A DNA stretch of 64,000 nucleotides from Gordius sp. MW1 (Eukaryota > Nematomorpha > Gordioida > Gordea > Gordiidae). Below are positions 1-10,515 of the stretch, one piece after another (position 1 is the stretch's first letter; every line of letters starts with the position of its first letter). A program made the translations under genes and the position numbers. The notes below the pieces were generated by a model. That model worked only from the letters and a program-made list of their open reading frames with translations, ran no database searches and was not told the origin of the DNA. The DNA lies in contig OZ038532.1 of assembly GCA_964036665.1 (NCBI GenBank), positions 6,696,001-6,760,000 on the forward strand, written 5' to 3'.

Positions 1-336
1 TCTTCCATGAATATCTTGACTTTCGTAGTCGTAAGTGCGATTAGGCTCTTTTGCCCTTACACCACCTGCCCCCCTCAGACTATTGACTAAAGTGTTTATT
101 GTGATTTTGGAATTCCATACTTTTCCATACTTATTTTGGGCAAAATGAAAATCCGTATCTTCGCTAGAATAATTTTGAAATTTTGGATCCACTTTTACAT
201 GTAAATTATCACCTTGTAAATTTGGTTTAGAGACAATAATTTGCTCCTTTTCTATATCTTTTAAAAAGACCTTGGAATATGGTCGGCAATATTTGAGACA
301 CTTACACGTGGCCGGTCGGGATTTTTGTCTGTCCAT
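1..336 (-). CDS. unknown protein, N-terminal part, runs off window edge
   Basis: Reading the minus strand from an ATG at 336-334, the frame stays open for all 112 codons to base 1, so this is the 5' portion of a gene continuing outside the window. The start reads MDRQKSRPATCKCLKYCRPY: basic, with CKC and a third Cys close by. There is no hydrophobic leader, so a cytosolic or nuclear protein is likely. The rest is polar (Lys, Asn, Asp) with no domain I recognise. A possible in-frame donor (GGTGTAAGG, near 50) means part of the open frame could be intron. An open run of 112 codons in DNA this AT-rich is unlikely by chance. Function unknown. Confidence 0.55.
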   Translation of the reverse strand, partial: MDRQKSRPATCKCLKYCRPYSKVFLKDIEKEQIIVSKPNLQGDNLHVKVDPKFQNYSSEDTDFHFAQNKYGKVWNSKITINTLVNSLRGAGGVRAKEPNRTYDYESQDIHGR

Positions 337-1190
337 TTGTTGTATAATGTGCGTTATTCTAAAGTCATTTTGATCGTTCCCCGTATTTTAAACCATTTAG
401 AAAACTTACACCAACTGATTGTAACTAATATCTTAATATGTCACTTTACAATAAATTAAAGCTGATGCAATTACACGTTTTGTGATGTCAATAGCTATGC
501 TAGTACGATTAAAAATGAATTCACAAAATAATACTTTAAAAATAAAATAATTATAGTTTTATTTGATTTTTTAGGATTAAATAATTAGGGGATATAAATT
601 TTTTTACTTTTCCCATATTGCTACTTCTTAGAATATAATAATTAATATAATAAGGTAGGTCAATTAATAAAAAGTTTACTCATGTTAGGGCATTTTTGAT
701 TTTAGATACTTAGAAATCGGGCCAAATATATACTGATTTTATGAAAACTACAATCAGGTTGCAAACCTAATACAAATATTTTCGTTAAATATTTATTTAT
801 TATTAAATAATATTGAAAAATTTAAGTTATGTTCATAGCGATAGATTTGCACTGCTTTATGTGTTAAATATTTTTTTAAACGTCTATACCTATAGCATAT
901 GATCTACTAAATTAAAAGGACGATTGATATAATAAAATATTGTCTTAATAACGACCGTTATTTTGAATTGGCATTTCAAGTATTGTTTTAGCTGATTTTT
1001 TTCTTAAACTTAATTAATTTGATAGTTTCTAATATAAATAACTTAGAAAATAAAATAACTATTGTTATGTAAAATATGAAAATATTGTGGTAGTATCGAA
1101 TTTAACTTTCTGTGCTTAGATGATGATGTAATTTACAAACAAGCCAGTTTATATAATTAATCTTATAACACTTAGATTATACCATAAATA
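337..1190. other. AT-rich non-coding stretch, start of proximal duplicated segment
   Basis: No convincing coding sequence. From about 540 the DNA aligns with 7750-8300, for example the run around 550-700 against 7760-7910, marking the left part of the proximal copy of a segmental duplication. Confidence 0.6.
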
Positions 1191-1194
1191 CATA

Positions 1195-1373
1195 CGGGCG
1201 TAGCCAGGGGGGGCAGGGGGCGGCTGGCCCCCCCCCCCTTCTAATTTACGAGAGAAAAAAAATTTCAATGCAAAAACTTTAAAAAATTAAAAAAATTTAT
1301 GTTTTGCCCCCCTCTAATTGAACTTTTAAACGTTTTGCCCCCCCCCCCAATCCAAAACCTGGCTACGCCCATG
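1195..1373. mobile_element. hAT-like MITE with G/C-run interior
   Basis: Inverted ends GGGCGTAGCCAGG and CCTGGCTACGCCC enclose long runs of G and C. It is flanked by AATACATA at 1187-1194 and 1374-1381. The paralogous segment at 11635-11660 lacks the insertion. An 8-bp target duplication with this type of end suggests a non-autonomous hAT element; the superfamily is inferred. Confidence 0.75.
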
Positions 1374-1561
1374 AATACATAAATTATCAGCCACATCAAA
1401 ATATGAAGGTCTTACAAGCTTAACTTAACAAAAATGTCTCTGTTTATTTTTCTCTTTTAATGTATACAAATTCACTAGAGCCAGTCACAGGTGTGACATA
1501 GGTAAAACATATAGATAAAAATTAATGATAATAGTATTAAGAGGATTGAATTGTTTGAAAT

Positions 1562-3133
1562 TAACGTCTGGTACCTGGACGATGCTACCTTATGCGGCCC
1601 TCCTGAAGAAATTTCCAGGCCATTCTTTTAATCCAACATTATGAAACCTCCCTAAACTTGAGATTGAATATCTCTAAATGCGAGATATATCAGTGCCCGG
1701 ATACCAACAAATTTCCCATTTTTAAGCCCTTTTTAAAAGTTGAATTGATGAGTTTTACTCATCTAGGCTCTCCAATAGGTGGGCAAATTGCCTTAAAAGA
1801 ATTTTTACATAGCCACTTATCAACTCTTACATCGAAGATGGATATTCTTAATACCCTCCCCAAACACCACGCATTTTATATCATTAACAACTATTTCAAC
1901 ATCTCAAAAATTCAACACTGCTTCCGGTCCTCTTCAGCCTTTTTATTGCCCGAGATTTTAAAAAGCTACGATAGCTTCATGAAGAATACTTTAGAAGCAA
2001 TTCTTAATATCAAATTCAGCACTTCCTCGTGGCTCCAAGCCTCTTTACCTACTAAAGCTGGCGGCTTGGGCATACGCCCAGCTACCTCAATTTCGTTAGC
2101 TGCGATTATCTCTTCTTATAAATCTGCCCAAGGATTGATCGACCGTTTAATCACAACAAATGAGGATCCGTCGTTTGTAGAAGCCCTAGACGTCTGGTCA
2201 GCCAACGTCAACCCAGGGACCCCCTTCCCCATAACCTCTAGACAAAAGGATTGGGATGCTGGCCTCGTATCGCGCTCCGTTGATTACCTCTTATAGAGTT
2301 GCGACGCCCGCCAGCACTTCAACCTTAAATCTTTAGTTTTTGACGGATCGGGTCACGAGTGGCTTGAAGCTTATCCTAGCTCACTTTCTGGATTGATGTT
2401 GGAGGACCCAGAGCTAGCATACGCCATCGCCCTCAGACTAGGAATTCCCTATTCAAAGGAATATTCCTGCCGCAACTGCTCCCAGAGCATAGACATTTAT
2501 GCAAAGCATCCCCTACACTGCCTTTACAATAAATTTAAATACATAAGGCACGAAAAGGTGAATAGCCTTATCCAAGCCGCTTTTAAAAAAGTCAACATTC
2601 CCTCCGTTTTAGAGCCGTCAGACCCTTCGTTGGAGGGAAGGATGCGACCAGAGGGCTCTACCCTTATCCCTTGGCAAAATGGTCTACCCCTTAAATGGGA
2701 TTTCACCTGCATAGACATTTTCGCCCCCTCTAACCAAAACTACAACGCTCTGACTCTCGCCGAACACCGCAAAACGGTTAAATACCAGGCCCTCCTAGCC
2801 TCTAATATCTTTACCCCTATCGTTGCCTCGTGTTCTGGGACTTTTGGTCCGGCCGCCATTAAGCTTTTTAAAGAAATCAGCCGTCGCTGCCCGCCCTCTA
2901 AATATTCCACTAATTTTTTACTTAAACAAAAAATTGGTATTTTTATAGCTAAGTACAATTTCAAATCCCTGGCCGACAGTTGGCCACTTTTACAAGATGA
3001 CACATGCGACATTTTTGAATCATAATATTTTTATTTTGTTTTACAATCGCTATATTTTTCGAATTTTGACACTTCGTTTTTATAATGTTCTTACGTTCAA
3101 ATAAACAATATATACATTAAAAAAAAAAAAAAA
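1562..3133 (+). mobile_element. 5'-truncated non-LTR retrotransposon (RT tail plus restriction-like endonuclease)
   Basis: The element starts inside the reverse transcriptase catalytic motif: Tyr-Leu-Asp-Asp at 1572-1583, then ATLCG. After a frame shift near 1630 a frame reads through the RT thumb region (LGSPIG and GGLGIRP motifs) to an in-frame TAG at 2294-2296. It resumes in the same frame to 3025. The distal part has a CCHC zinc motif (CX2CX9HX3C, about 2468-2521) followed by an RPEG...WDFT...D segment. This resembles the C-terminal restriction-like endonuclease of R2/R4/NeSL-type LINEs, and the assignment to that group is inference. It ends with a poly(A) run at 3120-3133. Absence from the paralogous distal segment confirms insertion after duplication. 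Inactive: truncated, one frameshift, one stop. Confidence 0.8.
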
Positions 3134-3340
3134 GTAGTATACAAACAATTATTTTATTATTCCCATGACTGTTGCAGTTTGTAAATAAAATGATTTTTTT
3201 GGCCGTGAGGTTTGACGTAGAGCTAAGATGTTACTTTGATGACCTTTTACCAGGTCATGGTATTTGAGATGAGCAAAATTTATATTACATCATTATTTCT
3301 AATACTTACAACAAAAGTAAAACCATACATTTCATTTCCG

Positions 3341-4605
3341 ATGAAGTTTTGTATTTATTGTTTTTTATTCTATTTCGCTGCCAACTACTCTCAAGTAATA
3401 AAATTCATATTTAAGAGTCGATAATTTTATTTTTGGAAAAAATACATAAAATAATGGATCCCATAAGATCTAAAAGGTTTAATTGTATTTAAAGGTTGAG
3501 ACATTATGGAAAAATAGATTTTACCCAACCGGTAATCCAGCTTCTTTAGCAGCTATTTTGCAAACTAGTGATTCAGTTGGTAATTTTAGAATGAAACAAA
3601 AAAATATTTTTATCGTTAGTTTTTAGGGTAAATACGGCGTTTACCTTAACTTTTGCACTTCGTATTTCTCTCCTGCACACTAGTAGGAGAAAAAAGTGGT
3701 AATCCATCATAGGTTTAACATGAATCGCTCATTCCTTCTCTCCCCTTCCCAACCTTACATGTTATTTTGCAATTCTTACACCATATTTTGCACTTTTTAT
3801 AAAATGGTCATTTTTTGTATGAATTAGTGAATTTTTTTTCAAATTTTTTCTAGTATAGTTTAAATTGATTAACCTTAAATTTTTTAATGATTAATTTTTT
3901 CAATTTAAAGTTTATTCAACCTTAAAAATGAAATTTTGCATGTTTAGGTTTATTGTCGTGATTTTCATTATTTATACAATTTTTTGGGTAATTTTTTTGT
4001 TAACGGCTTTAATAATTTCCTGGATGAAAAAATAATTGCACTGACTCTTTCCTTCTCCCTATTTGGCATGTGGCATGTACTTCACCCCTTTTTTACTGTG
4101 AAATGTGTAAGAACTCTTGCAACTGACCCTGCGCCTTTCATAATTTTTTTTCCGTCTAAATTTGTTCATTTATTTTGGTATTTTATAAAATGATGGATCA
4201 GCAAACTCGAAAATTGGCAATAAAGCTTAGCCAAGATGGAAAATCATATGTTTAAATCGCAAAATTACTAGATATATCGCGATTTTAAGCAATGAGAGCT
4301 GTTAAAATTTTTTACGAAGAAGGGAGAGATTACGCCAAAAAGTGTGCTGGGCGACTAAAAAAAATTAGATGTACCACCCGTGTTTAAATAATGAAAATAT
4401 TGATTGTTAAATTTTACATGTTTATATAATGAAAATATTAATTATTAAATTTTACATGCATTTCTTTTGTTTTATATATGCATATTTTATTGTATTTTCC
4501 ATTATTTTTTCGATAATAAACCTAGTTTTTCCACACACATTGGAGGAGAGCCTCTCTATCGCTTTAAATTTAAATGGATCCAAGACTTATGCAGAGAGTC
4601 ATGTA
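3341..4605 (+). pseudogene. M12B metalloprotease 5' fragment (exons 1-2 relic)
   Basis: Exon 1 (3341-3394) encodes a hydrophobic signal sequence starting MKFCIYCFLFYFAANYSQ, followed by a GTAATA donor. It is nearly identical to exon 1 of the intact gene at 12043. The matching piece of exon 2 (about 4525-4600, encoding the TLEESLSI segment) follows after a Tc1-like insertion. The acceptor at 4524 is out of phase compared with the intact gene, and homology stops after about 25 codons. There is no downstream catalytic region. I interpret this as a truncated duplicate whose signal exon may still be transcribed. Confidence 0.75.
3635..4390 (+). mobile_element. Tc1/mariner-like element relic with N-terminal transposase fragment
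   Basis: Sequence absent from the paralogous site at 12330. It begins with a CGGCGTTTACC end after a TA dinucleotide. Its first about 100 bases resemble the inverted ends of the MITE at 61370-61812. Near 4192-4370 a frame reads MDQQTRKLAIKLSQDGKSY, then an LLDIS segment and AVKIFYEEGRDYAKK. This is a helix-turn-helix pattern like the start of Tc1-family transposases. One in-frame stop (4253-4255) and a missing catalytic domain make it dead. Confidence 0.65.
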
Positions 4606-4739
4606 ACGAGTGAAAATGGATATTTTTATTTTAAACTTATCCTAGTTGTAAATTACGAGTGAACAATCTACTGAATTTTATATTTAGATGGTTAAATAAT
4701 TTTTAAAATAAAATTGTTTTTAAAAGTTTTGTTCAAAAA

Positions 4740-5040
4740 ATCGAGTCGGGCTCGGATCGGGTTAAAAAGAAAAAAGTCTTACGGACTCAGGCCGGGCTCT
4801 GGCAAAATTAAAATGGAAACGTCGGGATCGGACCGGGCTTGGACAGAAGAAATTTCATTTTGTAGGGCTCTATAGCCACCACACTTGGAAATTTAGGACC
4901 CAACCGTATCGAATTTTAAAGAATTAGCAAAATTATTTACCACAACTATATCGGATCTCAAAGAATTTTTTTATATTATAAGCATAAAATCACTATGGAA
5001 ATTGTAGAATCCAATACAATTTCGATCCATGGCTCATACC
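4740..5040 (+). mobile_element. GC-rich repeat end and decayed 3' tail of the RLE-type LINE
   Basis: 4743-4850 is a stretch rich in GGGCTCGG and GGGCCGG, like the ends of repeats at 42290-42340, 45230-45310 and 63120. 4880-5030 matches the coding tail of the LINE relic at 9340-9410 (ATCACTATGGAAAT and the following bases) with many changes. Confidence 0.5.
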
Positions 5041-5309
5041 CTACTTATTTTTTTAAATATTTATAGCATGTATATTATATAAGGATTTGGAATTAACCTT
5101 TATAAATCATATTAAATTTGCCAAAAGACTAATATTAAAATGTTTTGTTCCGGGGAAAGATCACATCTTAAATATTGATGGCCCTAACACCGCTATAAGA
5201 GGAGCTTTATGTTAAATCAAGGATACAATCGAGCATGTAACTAATTTTGGGGGTAAACAGTTCATGCAAAAAACAATTATGCGATTATTTAAAATAATGC
5301 TCTTTTCTA

Positions 5310-5490
5310 TAACGTTTGTATGGGTTTAGCCAGGATTGAAACTATATGAGGGCATAAATCATTTGGGGCTGAGTGAAATTAGTTATGTTTGAAATTTTAT
5401 TTATAGTTATCTTAAATTTCAAAAAACTTCTGGGTTGAAAAGAGGGCAGCCGCCCCCCCCCCTTCTTGCCACCCTCTGGCTACACTCGTT
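5310..5490. mobile_element. hAT-like MITE relic with G/C runs
   Basis: The left end TATGGGTTTAGCCAGG and right end CCTCTGGCTACACTCG are divergent forms of the GGGCGTAGCCAGG inverted end. The interior has a C run. No clean target duplication. Confidence 0.5.
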
Positions 5491-5889
5491 GAGTTTTAAA
5501 ACCTAGTAAAGCATACTTAATAGGCAAAGAAATTATCATTTTTGCCGAAAACACGTTTGAAATAGTAATTTATAACAAAAAATGATATGTAAATTAAAAT
5601 ATGGCAAAGGAAAATATTATAGGTTAAGGTCAGGATTTTTGTCACTTATGAGTGCTAATAAGGGAGATGCTATGAAAGTCACAAAAATTGTACAATCTTA
5701 TGTGCATTACGGTGTTAAAAAATGTGATATACGAAGCTTGAAAGGATAGTAACAGAAAGGCACTTATGTTTTGTAAATCATTAAAAAGCAATTAATGATT
5801 CTACTAGCCTGCTAGTAGTATTAGTTGCAGAACAAGGTCAAGTAGTTCATTCCAATTTTTTAGAAGTAGTACTATTTAGATTTATTATT

Positions 5890-7662
5890 ATGTGTGAGGC
5901 AAAATGGATTCGCAAATTTTTCTTTATATTTCACATATTTATTCATTATTCCTTTATATATACGCCCTGGGGAGCGGTACATTTAATTGATCACATTGAA
6001 GTAATATTTTACTTAAATTTATTTAAAACACCTTCTATATTTAAATTATAGAATATCATATATTTAGCAAGAAACGTAAAAAATACTTAATAAATTGAGC
6101 TATTCATTAATGAACATAAATTTAAATTAAATTACACAGCTATGGATTTTCGATATTAATAAGCTCTTTTAATTTATAATTGCATAGATTTATAATTTGT
6201 ACTCTATTTATATCAACAAATATATTCCTAACTTGGCTTATATTTGACTATTGTGTCTCTTTAAACAATTTTGAATGTAATGAATTTTTTTAATTTGCAA
6301 TTCAGATTAAATATGGCGTCGTTTTTAAGAAACAAATTAGAAAATAATTTTATAAAACCAAACCATAATTAATACCTAAATAATCTTGATAAATCTCGGT
6401 ACTTTTATGTTGATCACATCTTAAAATGTAAAGGATTCCTCACCATCAAGTTTATTTTAAATCCCTAACTCATTTAAGTATGAATGGTAATTATAATTAA
6501 TTGCTTATTTGTAAATAATTAGGGAGATGGCAAATCTGTGGTAGGTCTATGGGTTGTAGCGCGACATGGAGCCCGAGCCCCGGCCAAAAACTTTTTATAC
6601 CCTTTTTACGTCGTAATTCCACAACACTGGCCTAACGGATTAGATAACTTAACCGACAAAGGTTGCCACCAAAGTTATAGAATGGGCCAATACATAGCGC
6701 GTTACGCTAAGGCTAAAAATCGGAGCCGCACCCTATCGTACACGCGTGATTTAACTTTGCTCAGCACCAATTTAACTAGGACCAAGGCTAGCTCTTTGGC
6801 ATTTGCTTTAGGATTTCGATCCGAGATTTTACGCAACTCAACTCCCAGGTTACAGGAAACTTCCTTGGACAGGGATGAATTGAAGGCCGTCATAACGTTG
6901 AATATGACTGTGTGGAATGGGAACTCTATTGATATCTTACCCACATACAAGGACTCTACCGATAAGGAAGTTTTAAGGCGTGCTTTCACGGTTTACAATT
7001 ATCACGCTTGTACGGGTCTTAAATATTACGTTTACCTAAGCTTAATGAATCCCAAATCCCAAATTCCCGCCTTCATAGCTTCTAACCCAAGCTTTGTAGT
7101 AGCGTTACTCAAATACACCGGTTACGATCAGACCGAAATACCCGTTAGGGCAAATCAAATAGAAGATGCTATAGCTTGTGATCGAACTCAAGATGCTGCC
7201 TTTATTCCAACATGGGCCAAGGGCTGGTTAAGGGAATTAAAATTATTTTCAGACCTATCGGTTCGCAGTATGATCAAACACATACCTATCCTAGGGTACT
7301 ATACGTCTGGACTTTTGGTCCATCATATTCTAACAGAAACGTCAGCGCCTACAGTTGATAGGAAGAATTTTGTAAATCTTATCATGGCGCACGAATACAT
7401 ATTGTACGCTCTCATGACATACCTTAAGATTGATTTTATCGAAAAACCCGCTTTCTCCAGCGCTCTTATATTTGAATTGTGGACCTACACTAGGGCCAAA
7501 TTGGATGATAAACTTTATGTTGATATATATTATAAACCGGGTGACCGGATGGCTATGAAATTGGTGATGTCCAATATCCCTTTAACGTATCTGTGCAATA
7601 ATTATAAAATAACAGAAATTGATTCCCTAACAAATATTTTAAAACATTATTGCACTGCCTAG
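5890..7662 (+). CDS. histidine acid phosphatase-like secreted enzyme, copy 1 (two exons)
   Basis: Exon 1 (5890-6000, 37 codons) starts MCEAKWIRKFFFIFHIFIHY, a signal sequence or membrane anchor, and ends at a GAA|GTAATA donor. Exon 2 (6523-7662) follows TTAG in phase 0, giving about 416 residues, the usual size for the family. ARHGARAP (R51 to P57) is the RHGxRxP nucleophile motif of branch 2 histidine phosphatases. TRTKASSLAFALG supplies the further phosphate-binding Arg. MAHEY (H327, E328) sits where the family has the His-Asp proton donor, so Asp is replaced by Glu. Expected role: phosphomonoester hydrolysis in a secreted or lysosomal compartment. The paralogue is at 26133-30454. The C-terminus differs from the paralogue by a frame shift, ending ILKHYCTA. 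Specific substrate not predictable. Confidence 0.85.
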
Positions 7663-8699
7663 AATGTGATGAATCCTTCATAAACAATGTAATGTTTGAT
7701 TAATATTTGAAATTGAAAAAAAATAGAAATGGAGAGTTTTAAAGTTGATTATACATACCATAAGTATAATAATTATAGTTTTATTTGATTTTTTAGGATT
7801 TAATAATTACGGGATAAAATATTTTTTACTTTTCCCATATAGCTATTTCTTAGAATATAATAATCAATATAAAAAGTTGGGTCAAATAATCAAAAGTTTA
7901 CTCATATTGGGCATTTTTGTCTTTAGATAATTAGAAAACACTATATATTGATTTTATGAAAATTTTAATCAGGCTGCGAAACCTTATGCAAATATTGTCG
8001 TAAAACGATATTTATTTGTAAATAAAATTGAAAATTTTAAGTCGTGTTCAGAGGGATAGATTTGTACTGTTTTATGTTTTTAATAATTTTTTTTAACTTT
8101 CTTAGCATATGATCTATCAAATTAAATGGGCAATTTATATAATAAAATATTTTTATGGTAACGCCCGTTCTTTTGAAGAGGCATTCAAAGTATATTTTAG
8201 CTGATTCCTATATGAAATCTTTTTGCAATGATTTATAATAAATAGAATTAAGAAAATATTAATTATTATTATAAATATGAAAAAGTTGAAATAGCCGATA
8301 GGTAGTGGCGTAGCTAGGTGGGAGCCAAAGGGGCCAGGCCCTCTCCCCTTAAGAATAAAATCCTTGCCCTTCGCCCCCCCCCCCCCCCAAGGAAAAAATC
8401 GTACCCCTGCCCCCTAAAGCAATTATTTATATCTTAACTTAATAAATAAGAATTTTATTTATTAGTTTTTTAAAGTTAATTGTTTGATTAAGATAAGCGA
8501 CTTATTTATTTTAAATATCCGCTTTGTTATTGATTAACCGTAATGAATAAAAGGCAAGCAATTAAAACTTATCGCTTTTTTATAACCTTAAGCTCCAAAC
8601 ACCAGCTTCAATCAAATATGTATCGTAAATTATTGTTGGATTAAAGCAGTACCGTTTTTGTAAAAATTAAAACATTTCTTGTGAAGGGACCTTCCCCTA

Positions 8700-9423
8700 A
8701 TAGTACGTTCCGTAGCTTTCCTCCCCTCGAACGAACTATGCCAGGGAAAACTCCTTTTCAATTGGGCCTCCTCTAACAGCGGTTACGAAAGGCTCGAAGC
8801 GATCCCGAGCAGGAATTTGGGTCTTCATATGTCTGGTGAAGAGTTACGCATCGCCATAGGCCTCCGCCTCGGCTGCGACATCGTTTCCCCATATATGTGC
8901 GAGCTCTGTAAACAGCCGGCCCATGGACACCATCCTCTTCACTGCAAGTACAGCAAAGGCCGCAACCCCAGACATGCGGGAATTAACAAAATCATAGGTC
9001 AGTTACCTTCGAAAAGCCGGTTTTCCCAATACCCTAGAGCCTGTCGGCCTAAGTACGACCGACGGGAAAAGACCAGACGGGCTAACGATCATACCTTGAT
9101 CCCGCGGGCTAAATCTCACTTAAGATTTTACTACGGTCGACATCTTCGCCCCCTCAAACTCTTCCCCTGACCTAATAATCAGCACAGAGAGGAAAAAGAC
9201 CGAGAAATATTCCACTCTCACCAATGCAGTTTTCATCCCCGTGGTGGCTACCACTATTGGAAACCTAGGTTCAGAGGCTCTCGCTTTCCTCAAACTAATC
9301 GGGAAAGCTCTGACGATTTCTTCTTTAGAACCTAAGGAATTCTTCTACATCAGGCAAAAGATCACTATGGAAATCGTCAAATCTAACACGATTTCCATAC
9401 ACGGATCAATGCCATCCAATTAG
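8700..9423 (+). pseudogene. RLE-type LINE C-terminal relic
   Basis: Frames at 8817-9170 and 9241-9423 parallel the tail of the LINE at 1562-3133: IAIGLRLGCD, then a CCHC motif (CELCKQ...HHPLHC), then a proline-rich region. Frameshifts separate the pieces and the endonuclease core (near 9090-9170) is scrambled. Ends at a TAG near 9423. Confidence 0.7.
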
Positions 9424-9445
9424 ATTTTAACGCGTTTTTTTTGTA

Positions 9446-10515
9446 TTAATTGCTATGCAATTTATGGGCTCGTTTTTGGTTGTCCGTCGTCCGTCGTCCA
9501 CCAAGTTATTGGCGCCAGCTATGTGACCTGGAAATGTCGGGTTCAAGCCAGGGAAGGGACGAATTTTTTTTTAATTTTTTTAAATTTAATTAATATTTTG
9601 TTCTTGTTAATACCATTGATAATATGACTTTTTGACCGTCCGCTGGCTACTAACCGATGAAATATATTGATTTTCTAAACATAAAACACAACTTTTAATT
9701 GCTATGCAATTTATGGTATTATTTCATTATCTATATAAATAACATAAAAACTTCTACTATTTTAAAACCAGCATGGTATGACGGGTTATAGCGCCGGCTT
9801 GTAAACAGATGCCTTTACTGATGTGGGTTCGAATCTTGGAGAGGGCAAAATTTTTATTTTTTTCTAAATTAAATTAATATATTGTTCCTGTTAATAACAT
9901 TGATGATATGACTTTTTGGCCGTCCGCTGGCTACTGACCAATGAAAAAAATGACCATTGTCCAAATATATCGAACTTTTTTTGTTTTGAATTGGTTAACA
10001 TTGATAATTACCCTATGCCCTTCCCTACATGGGCCTATGCCTCTACTGATATGGGTCCCTGTGCCCCTACAAAAGGCCTATGCCTCTACTGATGTGGGTT
10101 CGAATCCCGGAGAGGGCAAAATTTTTTTTTATTTTAAATTAAATTAATATTTTGTTCTTGTTAATACCATTGATAATATAACTTTTTGATCGTCCGCAGG
10201 CTACTGACCAATGGAAAAAATGACCATTGGCCAAATAAATCGAAATTTTTTTTTCGTTTTTAAATTGGTTAACATTGATAATTACCCTATGCCCTCCCCT
10301 ACAAGGGCCTATAACTAATTAACTAATTATTATGCATTTAATACCCCTCTATAGGCATTCTCGCTCCTTCCCACCTTTCTCGCCCATAAATTGCATAGCA
10401 AATATGCTACGTTTATACGGAGTATAGAAGAGTTCCCACTTCCCTTGCCCCCTTCCCTTCCCCTACTCCCATTCCCCTCTTCCCCTTCCCACGAGGGCCG
10501 AAGGCCCGAGTTTTT
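9446..10515 (+). mobile_element. family X element: subterminal inverted repeats, tandem-repeat core, GC hairpin end
   Basis: One end is TTGCTATGCAATTTATGGGC (about 9452). The inverted partner (CGCCCATAAATTGCATAGCAA) lies near 10378-10400 and is followed about 100 bp later by the hairpin GGGCCGAAGGCCC at 10496-10508. The core repeats a unit containing GACCGTCC...CTACTGACCAATG...TGACCATTGGCC. A tRNA-like B box (GGTTCGAATC, near 9825 and 10100) precedes GGAGAGGGCAAA. Related copies: 23800-24975, 33925-35755, 47095-51525. The architecture resembles non-autonomous Helentron (DINE-1/HINE) elements; that assignment is inference. Confidence 0.65.

Larger units (their letters stand above)
540..4605 (+). 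repeat. proximal copy of tandem segmental duplication
   Basis: Blocks 540-1190, 1382-1560, 3140-3634 and about 4510-4600 are collinear with 7750-8300, 11545-11820, 11830-12330 and 12330-12415. The blocks are separated by copy-specific insertions: a MITE (1195-1373), a LINE tail (1562-3133) and a Tc1-like element (3635 to about 4500). The unit carries the first two exons of an M12B metalloprotease gene. Homology stops near 4600, so the proximal gene copy is truncated. The distal copy serves as an empty-site reference for each insertion. Confidence 0.85.

Noticed and set aside
6702-6989. Minus-strand ORFs opposite the acid phosphatase genes (also 29494-29745 and 30098-30286)
   Set aside because: Shadow frames of the conserved coding exon.
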